From assembly GCA_958354085.1 (NCBI GenBank), contig CATWUX010000110.1:1-7521 (forward strand): DNA of 7,521 bases. Reading direction: 5' to 3'. Within the stretch, counting starts at the first letter, position 1. The number at the start of each line of letters is the position of its first letter. The stretch comes from an uncultured Oscillospiraceae bacterium (GTDB taxonomy: Bacteria > Bacillota > Clostridia > Oscillospirales > Acutalibacteraceae). Positions 1-6,402 of this stretch are shown piece by piece. The notes under the pieces were generated by a model. It saw only the letters and a program-made list of their open reading frames with translations. It was not told the DNA's origin and ran no database searches. The position numbers and the translations under genes are program-made.

Positions 1-822
1 GAAGAGGTGCATGCGCCGGACAATCACATTCACATCGTCAATTTTGGCGGCGATTTCAGCGTCAATAAGCTGTTTCAGGAGGATGAGGAGCGGTATTACC
101 GTGAGGTAAGAGAAATTGAAAAATCGCTGCATATTCCGCCGGAAGCGGGCAGAGTCAACGCTTTTGAATACGCTTCCTCTGTCTGGATTTATGAGCATAT
201 CCGGCAGGGCAACGGACTGTCCATCTTTGCGCATCCCTATTGGACGGTGGATGCCTATCATGTCAGCGAGGATATGACCCGCTATCAGTTTAAAAACGGG
301 ATTTTTGACGCCTTTGAATTGATCGGCGGCCTGTTTCCAAAGGAAAACAATCTGCAGGTGTCGCTGTATATGGATATTCTTTCCCGGGGTGAAAGCCATG
401 CGGCGGTGGTGGGCAGCAGCGATTCCCACGGCACTACGCCGGAACCCTTTGAGGGCAGCTGGTATAACAATCCGGTGGATAATCCCCACGGTTTTAACGA
501 GTTCCAGACCATTGTGTTCGCTCCTGCCAACGAAAAGCAGGCGCTGGTGGACGCGGTAAAGGCGCACTACTCCGTCGCCGTAGAAAAATATACGCAGGAT
601 ACCTACCCCCGCGTATATGGGGAACATCGGCTGGTCAGTTATGCTCTGTTCCTTTTGTCCGAATACTTCCCGCTCCACGACGAGCTTTGCTACGAAGAAG
701 GACGGCTGATGAAAGCGTTGGTGGCCGAAAGCGAACCGGATGCGGAGGAGCGGCTGGCGGCCTTGTCCGGCCGGGTGCCCCAATATCAACGCGCCTGCTT
801 TGGTGTGCCGGTGGAGGGTTAA
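1..822 (+). CDS. PHP-superfamily metallohydrolase, C-terminal part (5' end outside window)
   Basis: The frame is open from base 1, so the first 273 codons seen are the C-terminal part of a longer protein; the GTG at 7 is an internal valine codon. Visible motifs fit the PHP (polymerase and histidinol phosphatase) fold: HIHIVNFGG near the left edge, FAHPYW with His at codon 78, ELIGG, and GSSDSHG with Asp and His at codons 141 and 143. The last two are the usual C-terminal metal-ligand motifs. The N-terminal HxHxxxD ligands would lie upstream. Similar proteins are often labelled CehA/McbA-like metallohydrolases, which hydrolyse ester, carbamate or phosphoester bonds using two or three metal ions. 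The substrate cannot be read from sequence. It is the first of six tightly spaced genes, and only 4 bases separate its stop from the next start. No signal peptide can be judged. The PHP call is firm; the CehA/McbA subgroup is from memory. Confidence 0.82.
   Translation, partial: EEVHAPDNHIHIVNFGGDFSVNKLFQEDEERYYREVREIEKSLHIPPEAGRVNAFEYASSVWIYEHIRQGNGLSIFAHPYWTVDAYHVSEDMTRYQFKNGIFDAFELIGGLFPKENNLQVSLYMDILSRGESHAAVVGSSDSHGTTPEPFEGSWYNNPVDNPHGFNEFQTIVFAPANEKQALVDAVKAHYSVAVEKYTQDTYPRVYGEHRLVSYALFLLSEYFPLHDELCYEEGRLMKALVAESEPDAEERLAALSGRVPQYQRACFGVPVEG
813..818 (+). promoter_or_regulatory. Ribosome binding site deciding the start of the GH127-type gene
   Basis: GGAGGG lies 8 bases before the ATG at 827, inside the last codons of the PHP gene. 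It settles the start at 827 instead of an in-frame upstream ATG at 740, which would overlap the PHP gene by 83 bases and add 29 residues unlike the family. Confidence 0.8.
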
Positions 823-826
823 AGTT

Positions 827-2704
827 ATGACAAATTGGAAACCGTTGGGCGATAACGCGGCGCTGCTCCCTTCTGAGGGGCAGGCAAAAAGAATGCGCAA
901 TATCGCTTATCTGATGAAGCTCAAAGAGGACAATCTGCTGTTCCCCTATCGGTGGCAGGCGGGACTTACCGGCAGCATCAATACCAAGCTGGAGGGCTTG
1001 CATGGCGGTTGGGATTCGCAGACCAGCCATATTCGCGGTACCTTTACCGCTCACTGGATCAGCGCAGCCGCTTATACCGTTCGGGAGCAGGAGGATCGGC
1101 GGTTGCGGGCCAAGCTGGAATACGTGGTGGCGGAAATCCGCCGCTGTCAGTTGGAATCCGGCGACGGCTGGTGCTTCCCGATTCCGCCTACCTATATCAC
1201 CGGCGTGCGCAGCGGCCGCTATTTTTGGGCGCCGCTGTACGTTTGCCACAAGGTGCTGATGGGGATGCTGGACGCGTGGAGGATGGCCGGTATCGAGGAG
1301 GCCGCCGCCGTGATACGGGATGCCGCCGGATGGTTTGAGACTTTCGCCGCCGAAACTCCGCGCGAACAGCTGTCGGACATGATGGATCGGCAGGAAACCG
1401 GCGGCTTGATGGAGCTTTGGGCGGATCTGTACGGCTATACCGGTGAGGAACGGTATGCCAGGCTGATGCGTCTGTATGAGCGTCCCCGCCTGTTTGATCC
1501 GCTGCTGCGGGGCGAGGATATCCTGACCAATATGCACGCGAATACGACCATTCCCGAAATCCACGGCGCGGCACGGGCGTATGAGGTGACCGGCGAGGAA
1601 CGGTACCGGAAGATCGTGGAGGAATACTGGCGGTTGGCGGTGACCGACCGGGGACAATTTGCGACCGGCGGTCAGACCAGCGGCGAAGTGTGGACGCCGA
1701 AGAACCGGCACGCCAATCGTCTGGGAGATCAAACCCAGGAGCACTGCGTGGTATACAACATGATCCGGCTGGCGGATTATCTGTTCCGCTGGACCGGTGA
1801 GCGGGAATACGCCGATTATATCGAGCGCAATATTTGGAACGGTCTGTTTGCGCAAGGACATTGGGAAGGCCGGGCTTTGGATCAGTGCGCCGAACCGTAT
1901 GAACCCGACCGGGGACTGATCGCGTATTATCTGCCGCTTCAGGCGGGCGCCCACAAAACTTGGGGATCGGAGACGGAACACTGCTGGTGCTGTCACTGCA
2001 CCCTGATGCAGGCGCATTCCCGCTTACGGGAATGGGTGTTTTATCAGCAGGCGGATCATTTGCGTATCGCCCAGTATCAGCCTTGCCGGGTAACGCTACG
2101 CGTCGGCGAAACCGACGTAACGGTGGAGCAGACGGAAACGGATCTGGGCGGAAGCTGCGGTACGTTGAATCAAACGGCGCTGGAGGGCGAGGAACGGCCG
2201 ATGTTCTGGTCCTTTGACTATACCGTTGCCGCGGATCAGCCGGTGGAACTGACATTGGAATTCCGGATGCCCTGGTGGCTGGCGGGAGAGCCGGTTTGCT
2301 GGAAGAACGGAGAAACAGTTTCGCTGACGCCGGCCTACGGCTGGGCATCTCTGCGGGTTGCGGCCGGCGATCGGATCCGGCTGCGTCTGCCGAAAAAACT
2401 GCATTGCTGGCCGCTGCCGGATGAACCAGACACGGTGGCGTTTCTGGACGGCCCGGTGGTGCTGGCCGGCTTGGTTGGGGAGGAACGGATGCTATTCGGG
2501 GATCCGAAGCATCCGGAGGAATTCCTAAAGCCGTCCAATGAGCGGGTCTGGTCTTTGTGGACTCAAGAATATCGCACCTTTAATCAGCCGCGCGGCTTCT
2601 ATTTCAAGCCGCTGTATCAGATCGGCAAGGAAACCTATACCGTGTATTTTCCCGTGCGGCCCTATCCGTTCTTGGATGGTCATCGGCCGCCGTGTAAGGA
2701 GTAA
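827..2704 (+). CDS. DUF1680 / GH127-type glycosidase (beta-L-arabinofuranosidase-like)
   Basis: A 625-residue protein, normal length for the DUF1680 (GH127 and relatives) family. The N-terminal part has GGWD...RGTF.AHW (residues 60-77) of the (alpha/alpha)6 barrel. Residues about 430-600 have the typical beta-sandwich pattern, including FRMPWW, GDRIRLRLP and FLDGPVVLAG. By analogy with the Bifidobacterium enzyme HypBA1, Glu305 and Cys307 (QEHC) and Cys388-Cys389 match the zinc ligands. Cys388 would be the nucleophile and Glu287 (SGE) the acid/base. HypBA1 spaces its second ligand and first CC cysteine by 77 residues; here it is 81. The segment HCWCCHCTLMQ carries four cysteines within six residues, more than the canonical pair. 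No signal peptide is seen, so it is probably cytoplasmic and acts on imported oligosaccharides or glycosides. GH127 members cleave beta-L-arabinofuranosides and also the acidic sugar of rhamnogalacturonan II, so the exact substrate is open. Confidence 0.88.
   Translation: MTNWKPLGDNAALLPSEGQAKRMRNIAYLMKLKEDNLLFPYRWQAGLTGSINTKLEGLHGGWDSQTSHIRGTFTAHWISAAAYTVREQEDRRLRAKLEYVVAEIRRCQLESGDGWCFPIPPTYITGVRSGRYFWAPLYVCHKVLMGMLDAWRMAGIEEAAAVIRDAAGWFETFAAETPREQLSDMMDRQETGGLMELWADLYGYTGEERYARLMRLYERPRLFDPLLRGEDILTNMHANTTIPEIHGAARAYEVTGEERYRKIVEEYWRLAVTDRGQFATGGQTSGEVWTPKNRHANRLGDQTQEHCVVYNMIRLADYLFRWTGEREYADYIERNIWNGLFAQGHWEGRALDQCAEPYEPDRGLIAYYLPLQAGAHKTWGSETEHCWCCHCTLMQAHSRLREWVFYQQADHLRIAQYQPCRVTLRVGETDVTVEQTETDLGGSCGTLNQTALEGEERPMFWSFDYTVAADQPVELTLEFRMPWWLAGEPVCWKNGETVSLTPAYGWASLRVAAGDRIRLRLPKKLHCWPLPDEPDTVAFLDGPVVLAGLVGEERMLFGDPKHPEEFLKPSNERVWSLWTQEYRTFNQPRGFYFKPLYQIGKETYTVYFPVRPYPFLDGHRPPCKE
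2696..2701 (+). promoter_or_regulatory. Ribosome binding site abutting the upstream stop codon
   Basis: AAGGAG forms the last two sense codons of the GH127-type gene, is followed directly by its TAA, and sits 5 bases before the ATG at 2707. The arrangement suggests translational coupling of the two genes. Confidence 0.75.
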
Positions 2705-2706
2705 GT

Positions 2707-3852
2707 ATGGATTATCAGGCACATAATCAAGAGGTTCGGGAGATCTGGGAGAGCTTTCGCGCCGGGACTCCCGTCCGGATGCCGGTAATCGTCGGCGTAT
2801 CCGACCGATATTACGTCCTGAACCCCGCCACGAACCCCCAAGGCATTTCGTTCCGGGAATACAGTCAGGATCCCGACATGATGTTTCGGTTGCAGTGCGG
2901 CTTTGAGCCGTACTACCGTACCATGATCCCGGGTGATCATGAAATGGGGCCGCCGGAGGAAGGCTGGAACGTCAATCTGGATTTTCAGAATTATTACGAG
3001 GCGGCTTGGTTGGGCGCGGAGGTGGCTTTTCCCGAAAACGAGGTGCCGTATACGCTGCCGCTTCTGAGAGAAGACAACAAAAACGAGCTGTTTGAAAAGG
3101 GGATCCCGGATCCCTTTGGCGGCTTTATGTCCACGGTTCGCCGCTTTCACGAGCGTTTTACCGTCCTTGCCCGGGATACGGAGATCGAAGGGTTACCGAT
3201 CCATCACATCGGTATGCCGTTTTTGTGGACAGACGGCATGTTCACTTTGGCCTGCGAGCTGCGGGGAGCAGCGCAGGCCTGCGTGGATATGCTGGAATGT
3301 CCGGATTATTTTCATCAGTTGATGGATTATCTGACCGAGGCCACCGTACAGAGGCTCAAGGCTTGGCGGCGGTATGCGGGAGAACCGGAGGTGTCGCCCT
3401 ATTTCGGCTTTGCCGATGACAGCATCCAGCTGATTAGTACCGAGATGTATCAGGAATTCGTGCTGCCCTATCACAAACGGCTGAGGATGGCACTGAGCAC
3501 AGGGGAGGAGCCGGGCTTTTGCCACCTGTGCGGCAACGCCACGCGGCACTATCCGCTGATCCAGCGGGAACTGAACATCGGCACCTTCGATACCGGATTC
3601 CCCGTGGAGCACGCGGCGCTGATCCGGCAGCTGCGTCCGGAAACGGTCGTGCAGGGCGGTGTACCGGCGGAGCTGGTGCTGCGGGGCACGCCGGAAGAAA
3701 TCCGGGCCGCCTCCCGGAAGGTTATTGAATCCGTAAAGCCCGTGTCGAAGCATTTTGTGTTTCGGGAGGGCAACGATATCCCACCGGGCACGCCGCTGGA
3801 AAATATGTGGGCCCTGTATGAGGCGGGGCGGGAATTCGGTCATTTTGGATAA
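2707..3852 (+). CDS. URO-D-fold protein, predicted methyltransferase-like (first copy)
   Basis: A 381-residue protein of the uroporphyrinogen decarboxylase fold. The supporting pattern is an H-x-C-G motif (His273, Cys275 in CHLCGN), the downstream segment GTFDTGFPV, VQGGVPAEL at the strand where URO-D proteins have GG-(V/I), and a C-terminal EGNDIPPGTP. No heme-biosynthesis gene is nearby, and the H-x-C pair is typical of the methyltransferase branch (MtaA, MtbA, CmuA), where His, Cys and a later Cys bind zinc and activate a thiol. Here the position of the third cysteine is Glu354, in REGND, so zinc binding is either altered or absent. The N-terminal half, rich in aromatic and acidic residues, is unlike the usual KQRLIAAL opening seen in the neighbouring copy, suggesting a distinct subfamily. 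It starts 2 bases after the previous stop. True uroporphyrinogen decarboxylase activity seems unlikely. The reaction and substrate are unknown. Confidence 0.82.
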   Translation: MDYQAHNQEVREIWESFRAGTPVRMPVIVGVSDRYYVLNPATNPQGISFREYSQDPDMMFRLQCGFEPYYRTMIPGDHEMGPPEEGWNVNLDFQNYYEAAWLGAEVAFPENEVPYTLPLLREDNKNELFEKGIPDPFGGFMSTVRRFHERFTVLARDTEIEGLPIHHIGMPFLWTDGMFTLACELRGAAQACVDMLECPDYFHQLMDYLTEATVQRLKAWRRYAGEPEVSPYFGFADDSIQLISTEMYQEFVLPYHKRLRMALSTGEEPGFCHLCGNATRHYPLIQRELNIGTFDTGFPVEHAALIRQLRPETVVQGGVPAELVLRGTPEEIRAASRKVIESVKPVSKHFVFREGNDIPPGTPLENMWALYEAGREFGHFG

Positions 3853-3857
3853 AGGAG
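3852..3857 (+). promoter_or_regulatory. Ribosome binding site of the second URO-D-fold gene
   Basis: AAGGAG begins at the last base of the previous stop codon and ends 10 bases before the ATG at 3868. A second in-frame ATG at 3874 is 16 bases away and less well placed, so 3868 is preferred. Confidence 0.65.
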
Positions 3858-3867
3858 CGCAGGCTTT

Positions 3868-5118
3868 ATGAATATGACGCCCAAACAGCGGCTGATTGCC
3901 GCCTTGGAGCACCGGCCTACCGACCGTTTGCCGGTCACCACCCATCATTTGATGACGTATTATCTGGAAAAATATGAAAACGGTATGGAGCCTTTGGCCT
4001 ATCATAAAGCCATGGGCTTCGATCCCATTGTATGGCCGCAGAGGTTTTTGATCGATCAGACGGCGGGGGAATATCTGGAGCCTGTGAAAGGGCTGTTGTG
4101 TACGCCGGATTGGCGGATTGAGGTGGAGGAGCTTTCCGACCCGCAATACCGCACCTTCCGCTATACCATGCATACGCCGAAGGGCGACCTGTCCACCGTG
4201 CTGCAGGAAAACCAGTTCACTTCTTGGGTGAAGGAACATCTGATCAAAGATAAGCGGGACATGGAGTTGATCGAGCGCTACGCTCCGCGCTATCACTGCG
4301 ATAAAGAAGCCATCAACCGCATCGCCGATGAGGTCGGGGAGGAGGCGCTGGTGCGCGGTTCGGTGGTCAGCTTTGCACCCTTTGGACAGCCGGGCTGTTT
4401 TCAGGATTTGGCTTGTCTGTTTGGCATTCAGGAGCTGATACTGGAATGTTTTGACGATCCGGAATGGGTGAAATACGCCTGCGGCGTGCTGCAGGAAGGG
4501 AAAAAGGAATATATTCGCTCTCTTGAGGGCGTGCGATATGATCTGATCGAACTGGGCGGCGGCGATGCCTCCTCCACGGTGATATCTCCGGCCATGCTGC
4601 GGGAGTTTGTTATCCCCTTTGATCAGCCGCTGATCCAACTGCTTCATCAATGCGGCCAGCGGGTGACCTATCATACCTGCGGCGGCATGATGCCGATTCT
4701 GGAGGATTTGGCGGGGATGGGCGCCGATGCGCTGGAAACCTTCACCCCGCCGGCCATGGGCGCCGATGTGGATCTGGCTGAGGCGAAGCGCCGGATCGGC
4801 GATAAGGTGTGCATGATCGGCGGTTTTGATCAGGGACACTATTTTGTGAACTGTTCGGAAGAGGATACCCGAGAAGCGGTTCGCCGGTGCTTTGAAGCAG
4901 CCGGAGCGGGCGGCGGCTATATCCTGTGCCCCTCCGATCATTTTTTCGACGGCGAGCATCGCCTGGTAAAAGCGTTTGTAGAGGAAGCGCATCGCTGCCT
5001 CTATCCTGCCGTGGATTGTCCGTGCCCTTACACGGAATGTGAAAATCACGGCCATTGTGAAGTATGCCGGCAGCATCATGCGGATGAGGGCGTCAAGCCG
5101 CCCTATTGCCAGAGGTAA
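3868..5118 (+). CDS. URO-D-fold methyltransferase-like protein with C-terminal cysteine-rich tail
   Basis: A 416-residue protein opening with the hallmark of the URO-D/MtaA superfamily (KQRLIAALEHRPTDRLPV, residues 6-23). It has ELGGGDASS at about residue 229, HTCGG with His269 and Cys271, ALETF.PP, IGGFDQ, and YILCPSDHFF with Cys354. His269, Cys271 and Cys354 reproduce the H-x-C...C zinc site of cobalamin- or thiol-dependent methyltransferases such as MtaA and MtbA, so this copy looks catalytically intact. After about residue 383 comes a tail with six cysteines (384, 386, 391, 397, 400, 414) that the core family does not need. The two URO-D-fold genes are adjacent but differ strongly, so they are probably not a recent duplication and may form a heteromeric pair or act in sequence. 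The methyl donor and acceptor are not shown by the sequence, and no corrinoid protein gene is in the window. The fold is firm; the methyltransferase role is inferred. Confidence 0.87.
   Translation: MNMTPKQRLIAALEHRPTDRLPVTTHHLMTYYLEKYENGMEPLAYHKAMGFDPIVWPQRFLIDQTAGEYLEPVKGLLCTPDWRIEVEELSDPQYRTFRYTMHTPKGDLSTVLQENQFTSWVKEHLIKDKRDMELIERYAPRYHCDKEAINRIADEVGEEALVRGSVVSFAPFGQPGCFQDLACLFGIQELILECFDDPEWVKYACGVLQEGKKEYIRSLEGVRYDLIELGGGDASSTVISPAMLREFVIPFDQPLIQLLHQCGQRVTYHTCGGMMPILEDLAGMGADALETFTPPAMGADVDLAEAKRRIGDKVCMIGGFDQGHYFVNCSEEDTREAVRRCFEAAGAGGGYILCPSDHFFDGEHRLVKAFVEEAHRCLYPAVDCPCPYTECENHGHCEVCRQHHADEGVKPPYCQR
5017..5109 (+). other. Cysteine-rich C-terminal domain fused to the second URO-D-fold protein
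   Basis: Residues 384-414 read C-x-C-x4-C-x5-C-x2-C-x13-C, with the core CENHGHCEVC followed by HH and a final P-x-C. The pattern resembles short stand-alone cysteine-rich proteins of Firmicutes that I recall as DUF6485-like, with C..(N/K)G.C..C....H.......P.C. It could bind zinc or an iron-sulfur cluster. The assignment to that family is from memory and unverified; the cysteine spacing is seen directly. Confidence 0.6.
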
Positions 5119-5123
5119 GGAAG
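5117..5123 (+). promoter_or_regulatory. Ribosome binding site of the transporter gene
   Basis: AAGGAAG overlaps the last two bases of the previous stop codon and ends 9 bases before the ATG at 5133. It favours that ATG over the in-frame GTG at 5127, which is only 3 bases away, and over the TTG at 5106, which lies upstream of the site. Confidence 0.6.
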
Positions 5124-5132
5124 CGCGTGTCC

Positions 5133-6389
5133 ATGAACGAAACCAAGCTAACGGCCAGATCCACCATCCGGCTTTTGTCGCTGCTTTGCAGCGCCGTGTA
5201 TTTTTCCAACTATATGGCGCGCCTCACCTTCTCCACCGTGGTGGCGGAAATCGTACTGTCGGAAAACATGACGAAAACCGCCGTTTCCTGGGTGGTGATG
5301 ATCCAGCAGATCACCTACTGCTCCGGACAACTGCTCAGCGGTGTGCTGGGCGACCGGTGGAATCCCCGCCGGATGATCACCGGCGGTTTGCTGGTCGGCG
5401 CGCTAACCAATATTCTCATGCCGTTGATCCATTCCACGTCACTGATGGTGGTGATATGGGGCTGCAACGGTCTGGCTTTGGCTATGATCTGGCCGCCGAT
5501 GGTGAAGATCCTGACCAACCTGCTGCAGATCGGCGATTTCCAGCGGGTATCGGTGCAGGTGTCCATCGCCAGCATGGCGGCCTCGATGGCGATCTATTTG
5601 ATCGCGCCGCTGGGGATCCTGCTGGGCAGCTGGCGGTATGTGTTCTATTTTTCGGCGCTGCTGACGGCAGTTGTCGCCATCATCTGGAATATATGGCTCC
5701 CCCGGCTGGAACGGCGGGCGGTGGCGGTTCCTGCCGAGGGAACAATCCGGCAGGATGCGGCGATGGGATCGGCCTGGAAGCTGTTGCTGTCAGCGGAGCT
5801 GATCTGCATCATGCTGGCCATCGTCTTTCAGGGAGCTTTGCGCGACGGCGTCATCACTTGGGTTCCCACCTATCTGGTGGACACCTTCGGCTTGAACACT
5901 TCACTTTCCATCTTCAGCTCGGTAGTCTTGCCCCTGTTTAATATCGCCAGTTATTGGTTGGTATCGGTGATTTACCGCCGCTGGCTGCGCAATGAACTGG
6001 CCTTTTCCGCGATGCTGTTCGGCGGCAGTGCGCTGGCGGCGCTGATTCTCGGGCTTTTGCCCATCCGCGGGCCGTTGACGGCGGTGCTGCTGGCGGCGGT
6101 GGTGACGGCCTGTTCCAATGGCGTCAATTTGCTGCTGATTTGTATGGTGCCGGCACGTCTGGCGCGTTTCGGTCGTGCTTCCACCGTGTCGGGGACGCTG
6201 AACACCTGCACGCACCTCGGCAGCGCGCTGTCCGCTTACGGCATCGCGGCTTTGGCGGAACGGTGCGGGTGGCAGATGACGATTTTATCCTGGGCGTTGA
6301 TGGCGGTGGCGGGATTGACCGCCTGTGTCGCGGGCATGCGCCGTTGGAAAAGCTACTGTCAGGATACCGTTTCGGCGGAGAAACCATAG
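5133..6389 (+). CDS. Major facilitator superfamily (MFS) transporter
   Basis: A 418-residue, strongly hydrophobic protein with about twelve membrane segments in two halves. They are separated by a polar central loop at roughly residues 190-215 (LPRLERR...IRQDAAMG). The loop between segments 2 and 3 carries MFS motif A as GVLGDRWNPRR (Asp74, Arg75). SWRYVFYFSA (166-175) is the common start of segment 6. YMARLTFS in segment 1 and RDGVITW (237-243) at the start of the second half resemble the organophosphate:phosphate antiporter branch (GlpT/UhpT-like), but this likeness is weak. It lies 14 bases after the second URO-D-fold gene and 13 before the GH38 gene. It most likely imports the glycoside or oligosaccharide consumed by the operon, or exports a product; direction and substrate cannot be read. 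The last residues are polar (SYCQDTVSAEKP) and likely cytoplasmic. Confidence 0.9.
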   Translation: MNETKLTARSTIRLLSLLCSAVYFSNYMARLTFSTVVAEIVLSENMTKTAVSWVVMIQQITYCSGQLLSGVLGDRWNPRRMITGGLLVGALTNILMPLIHSTSLMVVIWGCNGLALAMIWPPMVKILTNLLQIGDFQRVSVQVSIASMAASMAIYLIAPLGILLGSWRYVFYFSALLTAVVAIIWNIWLPRLERRAVAVPAEGTIRQDAAMGSAWKLLLSAELICIMLAIVFQGALRDGVITWVPTYLVDTFGLNTSLSIFSSVVLPLFNIASYWLVSVIYRRWLRNELAFSAMLFGGSALAALILGLLPIRGPLTAVLLAAVVTACSNGVNLLLICMVPARLARFGRASTVSGTLNTCTHLGSALSAYGIAALAERCGWQMTILSWALMAVAGLTACVAGMRRWKSYCQDTVSAEKP

Positions 6390-6394
6390 GGAGG
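6389..6394 (+). promoter_or_regulatory. Ribosome binding site of the GH38 gene
   Basis: GGGAGG starts in the last base of the transporter's TAG stop and ends 8 bases before the ATG at 6403, the best-placed start for the GH38 frame. Confidence 0.78.
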
Positions 6395-6402
6395 AATCGC
6401 TC

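Noticed and set aside
740..826. Upstream in-frame extension of the GH127-type gene from an ATG at 740
   Set aside because: It would overlap the PHP gene by 83 bases and has no family-like sequence, while a GGAGGG site fits the ATG at 827.
635..2348. Two minus-strand open frames (460 and 383 codons) opposite the GH127-type gene
   Set aside because: They are arginine- and proline-rich, overlap each other and lie under a strong sense gene, so they are shadow frames.
3099..3114. Inverted and direct repeat GGGATCCCGGATCCC, a possible hairpin
   Set aside because: It lies inside the first URO-D gene, encodes GIPDPF in frame, and has no T-tract, so it is not a terminator.
3193..5079. Long minus-strand open frame (628 codons) opposite both URO-D genes
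   Set aside because: It runs antisense to two well-recognised proteins and their junction, resembles no family I recognise, and its composition fits the reverse complement of GC-rich coding sequence.
2707..5118. Annotation of either URO-D-fold gene as hemE (uroporphyrinogen decarboxylase)
   Set aside because: Both carry the H-x-C motif of the methyltransferase branch, and no heme-pathway gene is present; the second also has a cysteine-rich tail.
5039..5941. Plus-strand open frame (300 codons) overlapping the second URO-D gene and the transporter
   Set aside because: It is out of frame with the 12-segment transporter, has a low-complexity Gly/Ala/Arg composition, and overlaps two supported genes.
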